A program made the translations under genes and the position numbers. Shown here one piece after another: positions 60,171 through 64,000 of a stretch of DNA of 64,000 bases. Origin of the DNA: Novosphingobium resinovorum (GTDB taxonomy: Bacteria > Pseudomonadota > Alphaproteobacteria > Sphingomonadales > Sphingomonadaceae). Every line of letters begins with the position of its first letter. The stretch's first letter is position 1. Below the pieces are notes generated by a model. It had not been told where the DNA came from. It ran no database searches and saw nothing but the letters and a program-made list of their open reading frames with translations. The stretch lies in NCBI RefSeq assembly GCF_027922145.1, contig NZ_BSFC01000008.1, forward strand, positions 62,001-126,000, written 5' to 3'.

Positions 60171-60446
60171 TCAGCCGTTGAGCTTGTCCTTGACCGCCTT
60201 GGCGGCCGTGAAGGTCAGCTTCTTCGAAGCCTTGATGGTCATTGCTTCGCCGGTAGCAGGATTGCGACCTTCCCGCTCGGGGCTGTCCTTGACCTTGAAC
60301 TTGCCGAAGCCGTTGAGCGAGACTTCCTCGCCCTTGGCGGCCGCAGTGCCAATTGCGTCAAAGACGGCGTCTACAATCTTGCGGGCGTCGGTCTTGGCAA
60401 TACCGTGATCGTTGGCAATTGCGTCGGCGAGATCGCTGTTGTTCAT
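60171..60446 (-). CDS. hup: HU-family histone-like DNA-binding protein
   Basis: 91-residue HU: N-terminal helices MNNSDLADAIANDHGIAKTDARKIVDAVFDAI, then GEEVSLNGFGKFKVKDSPEREGRNPATGEAMTI with the minor-groove arm R-NPATGE. Dimeric nucleoid protein that bends DNA. Full length and intact, standing alone amid decayed sequence; probably a core gene and the flank of the catabolic island. Confidence 0.95.
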   Translation of the reverse strand: MNNSDLADAIANDHGIAKTDARKIVDAVFDAIGTAAAKGEEVSLNGFGKFKVKDSPEREGRNPATGEAMTIKASKKLTFTAAKAVKDKLNG

Positions 60447-61099
60447 GAGAAGTTCGTCCTGTCGATGTCTGTGTTCCGCCGGCCACGCTGATTTACGGGC
60501 TGTGCGGTCTTCCACCATGGAACAACTGAAACCTCGTTCAAAGCCGTACAGTTGCATCAAACGCTCCTCCAGGCCGTTTTGTCCACAGCGCGTGGATATG
60601 TGCCACCCTCCGGGCCGAACAGCCGTACGGATCATGCAACAAGCGCCGCGGCGGCGCGGAGCGAGTTGCCGCTCTCAAGTCGTCCGTCAGCAGGCTTCCC
60701 GGCCGAACTCGCGATCTTCTGGTTCGAGGGATATCAAGGGCCGGAAAGCCCATCGCTCGGGACACGATATTGCCTGACCAGCGACACCGCGGAACTGAAC
60801 GATGACGAGGGCATACGTTTGGTTGGCAGGGCCGATGAGGCGATTGCGCCTTCGGAATAACATATCAGGCCGTTAAACGTCGAAAGCATCTTGATCGAGC
60901 CTACGGCGGTGGTCGATGCCGAATGTGGGCCCGTGCCCACCCCCGCGAAATCGAGTTCGTCGATGAACTGCCCAAGACGCCCCGAGGGACCCGTCGGTCG
61001 GCCCCATGGCCGTTCGGGTTTAGTCATGTTGACAGGTTCCCTGTTGAAGTTCCATTACTCCGACAAATTTTCGCAGCGAGGCCGGGGAGGATATTAAAG
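60447..61099. other. 653-base interval with a decayed acyl-CoA-synthetase piece
   Basis: The part next to the HU gene should hold its promoter; the rest is mainly the ligase remnant described at 60675-60995. Nothing else recognisable. Confidence 0.55.
60675..60995 (+). pseudogene. C-terminal remnant of an acyl-CoA synthetase
   Basis: Forward reading: FWFEGYQGPES, then YCLTSDTAELNDDEGIRLVGRADEAIAPSE (A7-A8 region), a TAA stop near 60858, in-frame HIRPLNVESILIEPTAVVDAE, then a frame change and PREIEFVDELPKTPRG (A10 region, catalytic Lys lost). The order of motifs matches ANL ligases of the ACSM/medium-chain type. Stop and frameshift make it a pseudogene. N-terminal two-thirds are absent. Confidence 0.65.
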
Positions 61100-62446
61100 G
61101 TGGACCTATCTCGTCGGGCGGCGCTTTTTTCCGCCGCCGCTGGCCCCTTGGCCGGAATGGCGCACAAAGGTGTCGCAGCGGCTGTCAACGTAAAGCCGGG
61201 CACGCTGGCATCGCGCCCGCCCATGGGCTGGAATAGCTGGAACAGTTTCGCCGGCACGATAACAGAGGCGCAAGCTCTCGAAACGGCAGCGATCATGCGG
61301 GATACGTTGCTGCCGTTCGGCTACGACGTATTCACCGTGGATATCCAGTGGTACGAGCCAGACGCGAAGAGCTACACGTACAACGCAGCACCCGTCCCCG
61401 CGCTGGATGGCTATGGCCGCCTGATTCCGGCCCCCAATCGTTTCCCCTCTGCAAACAGCGGCAAGGGCTTCGCTCCGCTGGCGGCGAAAGTTCATGCGAT
61501 GGGAATGAAGTTCGGCATCCATGTGATGCGGGGTATCGCGCGGGCCGCCGTGAAGCAGAATCTTCCGGTGATGGGGACGCACCTGCGGGCACAGGACATC
61601 GCGGATACCTCAAGCATCTGCTCATGGAATCCGGACATGTATGGCGTCGATATGAGCAAGCCGGGCGCTCAGGAATACTATGACGGCCTCTTCCGACTCT
61701 ACGCCTCCTGGGGCGTCGAGTTCGTGAAGATGGATGACATGAGCCGCCCTTACGACGCGCACGCGCCAGAGATCGAGGCCGTCGCCAAGGCCATCGCCCG
61801 CTGCGGAAGGCCGATCACGCTGAGCCTGTCGCCTGGTGAAACGCCGGTCCTGCACCATGACCATGTCCGTCGCTATGCGCAGATGTGGCGCATTTCCGAC
61901 GACTTCTGGGACGAATGGCCACAACTCGAAGCGCAGTTCACCCGGCTGGAAAACTGGACGCCGTATCGAGGCCCCGGGTCATGGCCCGACCCGGACATGC
62001 TCCCTCTTGGCCGACTTGCATTGGGAGAGCGCGACACTCGCTTCACGCCGCACGAACAGCGAACGCTGATGAGCCTGTGGTCGATCACCCGCTCACCCCT
62101 CATCATGGGCGGCGACTTGCGTCACCTTGACGGTGCCACTCTGGCCTTGCTGACCAACCCCGAAGTTCTGGCCGTGAATCAGGCCAGTCGGGATAATCGG
62201 CCACATTTTCTGTTTGACGGAATCCGCGTCTGGTCGGCGACCAGCGAGCATAGCGGCGCCCGCTATCTAGGGGTGTTCAACCTCGACAAGGGCACGCGGG
62301 ACCTGACGATTCCCTTGTCCGCACTGAACGCAGGCCAGACTGTATCGGTCCGCGATATATGGGCCCGACAAGATCTTGGAATCAAAACGCGCAACATCGC
62401 CTTGCAGCTGGAATCCCATGAAAGCGCTCTTTACCGGTTGACCTAG
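61100..62446 (+). CDS. GH27 alpha-galactosidase-like glycosidase, Tat signal
   Basis: 448 residues. N-terminal twin-arginine signal LSRRAALFSAAAG implies export. Catalytic barrel: PPMGWNSWNSF at 40-50, EFVKMDDMS with nucleophile candidate Asp212, and WRISDDF with acid/base candidate Asp267/268; C-terminal beta-domain follows. Family GH27 removes alpha-galactosyl or beta-arabinopyranosyl residues. GTG at 61100 is chosen since GGGGAGG lies 10 bases upstream and the signal peptide starts at once. Ends with a hairpin. Not obviously linked to the catabolic operons. Confidence 0.88.
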   Translation: MDLSRRAALFSAAAGPLAGMAHKGVAAAVNVKPGTLASRPPMGWNSWNSFAGTITEAQALETAAIMRDTLLPFGYDVFTVDIQWYEPDAKSYTYNAAPVPALDGYGRLIPAPNRFPSANSGKGFAPLAAKVHAMGMKFGIHVMRGIARAAVKQNLPVMGTHLRAQDIADTSSICSWNPDMYGVDMSKPGAQEYYDGLFRLYASWGVEFVKMDDMSRPYDAHAPEIEAVAKAIARCGRPITLSLSPGETPVLHHDHVRRYAQMWRISDDFWDEWPQLEAQFTRLENWTPYRGPGSWPDPDMLPLGRLALGERDTRFTPHEQRTLMSLWSITRSPLIMGGDLRHLDGATLALLTNPEVLAVNQASRDNRPHFLFDGIRVWSATSEHSGARYLGVFNLDKGTRDLTIPLSALNAGQTVSVRDIWARQDLGIKTRNIALQLESHESALYRLT

Positions 62447-62461
62447 ACCCGTCTTGCATGA

Positions 62462-62487
62462 CCCGTCCGGCGATCACGCCGGACGGG
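62462..62487. terminator. hairpin after GH27 gene
   Basis: CCCGTCCGGCG-ATCA-CGCCGGACGGG, an 11-bp perfect stem 16 bases after the stop; no long T-run. Confidence 0.75.
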
Positions 62488-62696
62488 CATCGCAGACTTT
62501 AAGCAGCCTCTCGGCCACCAATTCCGGCGGCTCGCAACCAGCTTTAGGACCTGCCCTTCCGATTATATGGCCGTAGTCAGACTGGCTCAGCCGTTCGGCT
62601 TGGTTCGGACGACGCCCTTCGCAGTGTAGGCCGATATCGCAGATCAACTGCGTAACCGAGCCAAGGCGCAAAGTGCCACGATATCAAAACCTCAGG

Positions 62697-64000
62697 TCAT
62701 GTTCGTGCCCGCATCGTCTCGAGGCTGTGATGCACGTTGCGGACCTTCAGCAGGTCGTGTCTGGTCAGGATGCCGACAACCCGCTGCGTCTCAGGGGCAA
62801 CAATCGGAATGCGACCGATGCCCGTCTCGATCATGAGATCCGCGATCCGGCTGAGCGGGTCATGCGGGCTGCCGCAGGTCTGCGACGCGTCGGACAGTGC
62901 GTCGGCGAGCGTGGCATCCGCCGGAACGCTATCGACCTGCCAGCGCAGCGCATCCGCGCGCGAAACGAGACCGGTGAGCGTGCCGTCTTCGGCCACAACC
63001 GGGTAGCTGCGATGGCGCGCATCGGTTCTGAAAAAGACGACCGCATCGGCGAGGGTCATGCTGCCGGCCAGCACCTCCGGCTCAGATGTCATGAACTGCG
63101 CGGCCTGGAGAAAGTCGAATTGGTCGACGGTGTATTCCTGCAGGATATGCCGGCCGCGCCGGGCAATTTTCTCGGTCAGTATCGAGCGGCGCATAACCAG
63201 CACGCTGATGGCGTAAGCTCCTGCCGACGCTGCCAGCGTCAGCGGAAGCATAGCGAAATCACCGGTCAACTCGACCGCGAACAGCGCCGCCGTCAATGGC
63301 GCGCGCATGGCGCCGCTCAGGATTCCGGCCATTCCGGCGAGCGCCCACAGGCCGCCCCCGCCGGGCAGGTACTGGCCCAGAACGAAGCCAAGCGCGCCGC
63401 CCAGCAACAGCAGCGGCGCGAGCACGCCGCCCGAAGTGCCTGAGCCCAGTGCGATAAGCCATACCACCGCCTTGACCACCAGCAGCGCCAACACCACCCG
63501 CATGGCGAGCGAACCATCCAGAAGACCCCGGATGCTCTCGTAGCCGGCACCCAGGACATGGGCGTCGATCAGGCCGCCCAGCCCCACTGCCAGCCCGCCG
63601 AGAGCCGGCCACCACATCCAGTGGAGGGGCAACCGGGCAAACATGTCCTCGATCCTGTAGAGCGCGCCTGAGAGCAGCGATGCCTGCGTCCCGGCCAGAA
63701 CGCCCACCGCTACTGCCAGGCCGATATGCCGGGCGGCGAGGGCGATCGCATGGTGGACGGGAAACAGTGGCCCGGCCTCTATCAGGAGCGGCCGCCAGAG
63801 CCACGAAACGAGCACGGCGATGACGACGGGCACGAAGCTGCGCGGCTTCCATTCGAAGAGAAGCACCTCGATGGCCAGAAGGATCGCCGCCATCGGTGTG
63901 CCGAAGATCGCCGTCATGCCCGCTGCCGCGCCCGCAACGAGCAAGGTCTTGCGCTCGGCGGCGCTGAAATGGAACGCCTGAGCGAACAGCGATCCGATGG
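62697..64000 (-). CDS. ClC-type chloride channel/transporter with CBS domains (5' end outside window)
   Basis: The last 434 or so codons are visible; the frame runs off the right edge (IGSLFAQAFHFSAAERKTLLVAGAAAGMTA precedes the first internal Met), so the start is outside. Several membrane helices, the ion-path motif GSGTSGGVLAPLLLLGG, and two C-terminal CBS domains (MTSEPEVLAGSMTLADAV... and ...IGRIPIVAPETQRVVGILTRHDLL). Transports chloride, or exchanges it for protons, across the inner membrane; CBS domains sense nucleotides. Core-type gene unrelated to the island. Confidence 0.9.
   Translation of the reverse strand, partial: IGSLFAQAFHFSAAERKTLLVAGAAAGMTAIFGTPMAAILLAIEVLLFEWKPRSFVPVVIAVLVSWLWRPLLIEAGPLFPVHHAIALAARHIGLAVAVGVLAGTQASLLSGALYRIEDMFARLPLHWMWWPALGGLAVGLGGLIDAHVLGAGYESIRGLLDGSLAMRVVLALLVVKAVVWLIALGSGTSGGVLAPLLLLGGALGFVLGQYLPGGGGLWALAGMAGILSGAMRAPLTAALFAVELTGDFAMLPLTLAASAGAYAISVLVMRRSILTEKIARRGRHILQEYTVDQFDFLQAAQFMTSEPEVLAGSMTLADAVVFFRTDARHRSYPVVAEDGTLTGLVSRADALRWQVDSVPADATLADALSDASQTCGSPHDPLSRIADLMIETGIGRIPIVAPETQRVVGILTRHDLLKVRNVHHSLETMRART

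Overview
The window looks like a catabolic island of a sphingomonad-type alphaproteobacterium (Novosphingobium/Sphingobium-like). The evidence is high-GC coding with short intergenic gaps, three outer-membrane TonB-dependent receptors (11.1-13.6, 45.2-47.6 and 54.9-57.3 kb), many short-chain dehydrogenases, Rieske oxygenases without local ferredoxins, and SnoaL/NTF2-like, EthD and VOC proteins mixed into operons. This assignment is inferred from gene content; no rRNA or other taxonomic marker is present.

Layout. (1) 0.1-8.3 kb, forward: an acyl-CoA operon. It holds a 2,4-dienoyl-CoA-reductase-like SDR, an acyl-CoA dehydrogenase, a MarR regulator, a BadH-like dehydrogenase, a PaaI-type thioesterase, a BadI-like ring hydrolase, a CoA-transferase homologue, a beta-keto-acid cleavage enzyme (BKACE) and a FadB-like crotonase. 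The BadH and BadI resemblance points to beta-oxidation and hydrolytic opening of a cyclohexanecarboxyl-CoA-type ring. (2) 8.3-10.6 kb, reverse: an orphan dihydrolipoamide acyltransferase and a second, almost identical BKACE. (3) 11-22.5 kb: a TonB receptor, a convergent SDR, then forward a PQQ dehydrogenase, an SDR, NTF2-like proteins, an FAD monooxygenase, a 115-residue small protein, a Rieske oxygenase and another NTF2-like protein. (4) 22.5-31.2 kb: reverse FAD monooxygenase plus two lipocalin-like DUF proteins; forward SDR, SDR, EthD, MDR reductase, APH-type kinase and a small partner. (5) 31.3-42.5 kb: KstD-like, NTF2, SDR, NmrA, EthD, VOC, TetR, FAH, SDR, 115-residue protein and Rieske genes. 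(6) 42.7-50 kb, reverse: zinc alcohol dehydrogenase, P450, TonB receptor, acyl-CoA ligase and crotonase, divergent from a MerR regulator. (7) 51-57.3 kb, reverse: TonB receptor, DUF, kinase, kinase partner, DUF, divergent from a double-HTH TetR protein. (8) 58.9-61 kb: gene graveyard (relaxase, SDR and acyl-CoA-synthetase remnants) around an intact HU gene. (9) 61-64 kb: GH27 glycosidase and a ClC channel.

How it fits together. Substrate would enter by TonB receptors, be oxygenated or oxidised by the Rieske, P450, flavin, PQQ and SDR enzymes, be activated by the AMP-ligase, and have its ring opened and shortened by the CoA-dependent operon. The substrate is unknown; an alicyclic, terpenoid or steroid-like carboxylic compound is the best guess.

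The strongest new signals are: a shared operator, TGACC-N4-GGTCA, at eleven better-matching sites (plus two weak ones) before most transcription units of regions 2-5, probably read by the local TetR; two copies of a translationally coupled kinase plus small-protein module resembling LvaAB; two copies of an uncharacterised 115-residue Rieske companion; and four paralogues of a lipocalin-like family.
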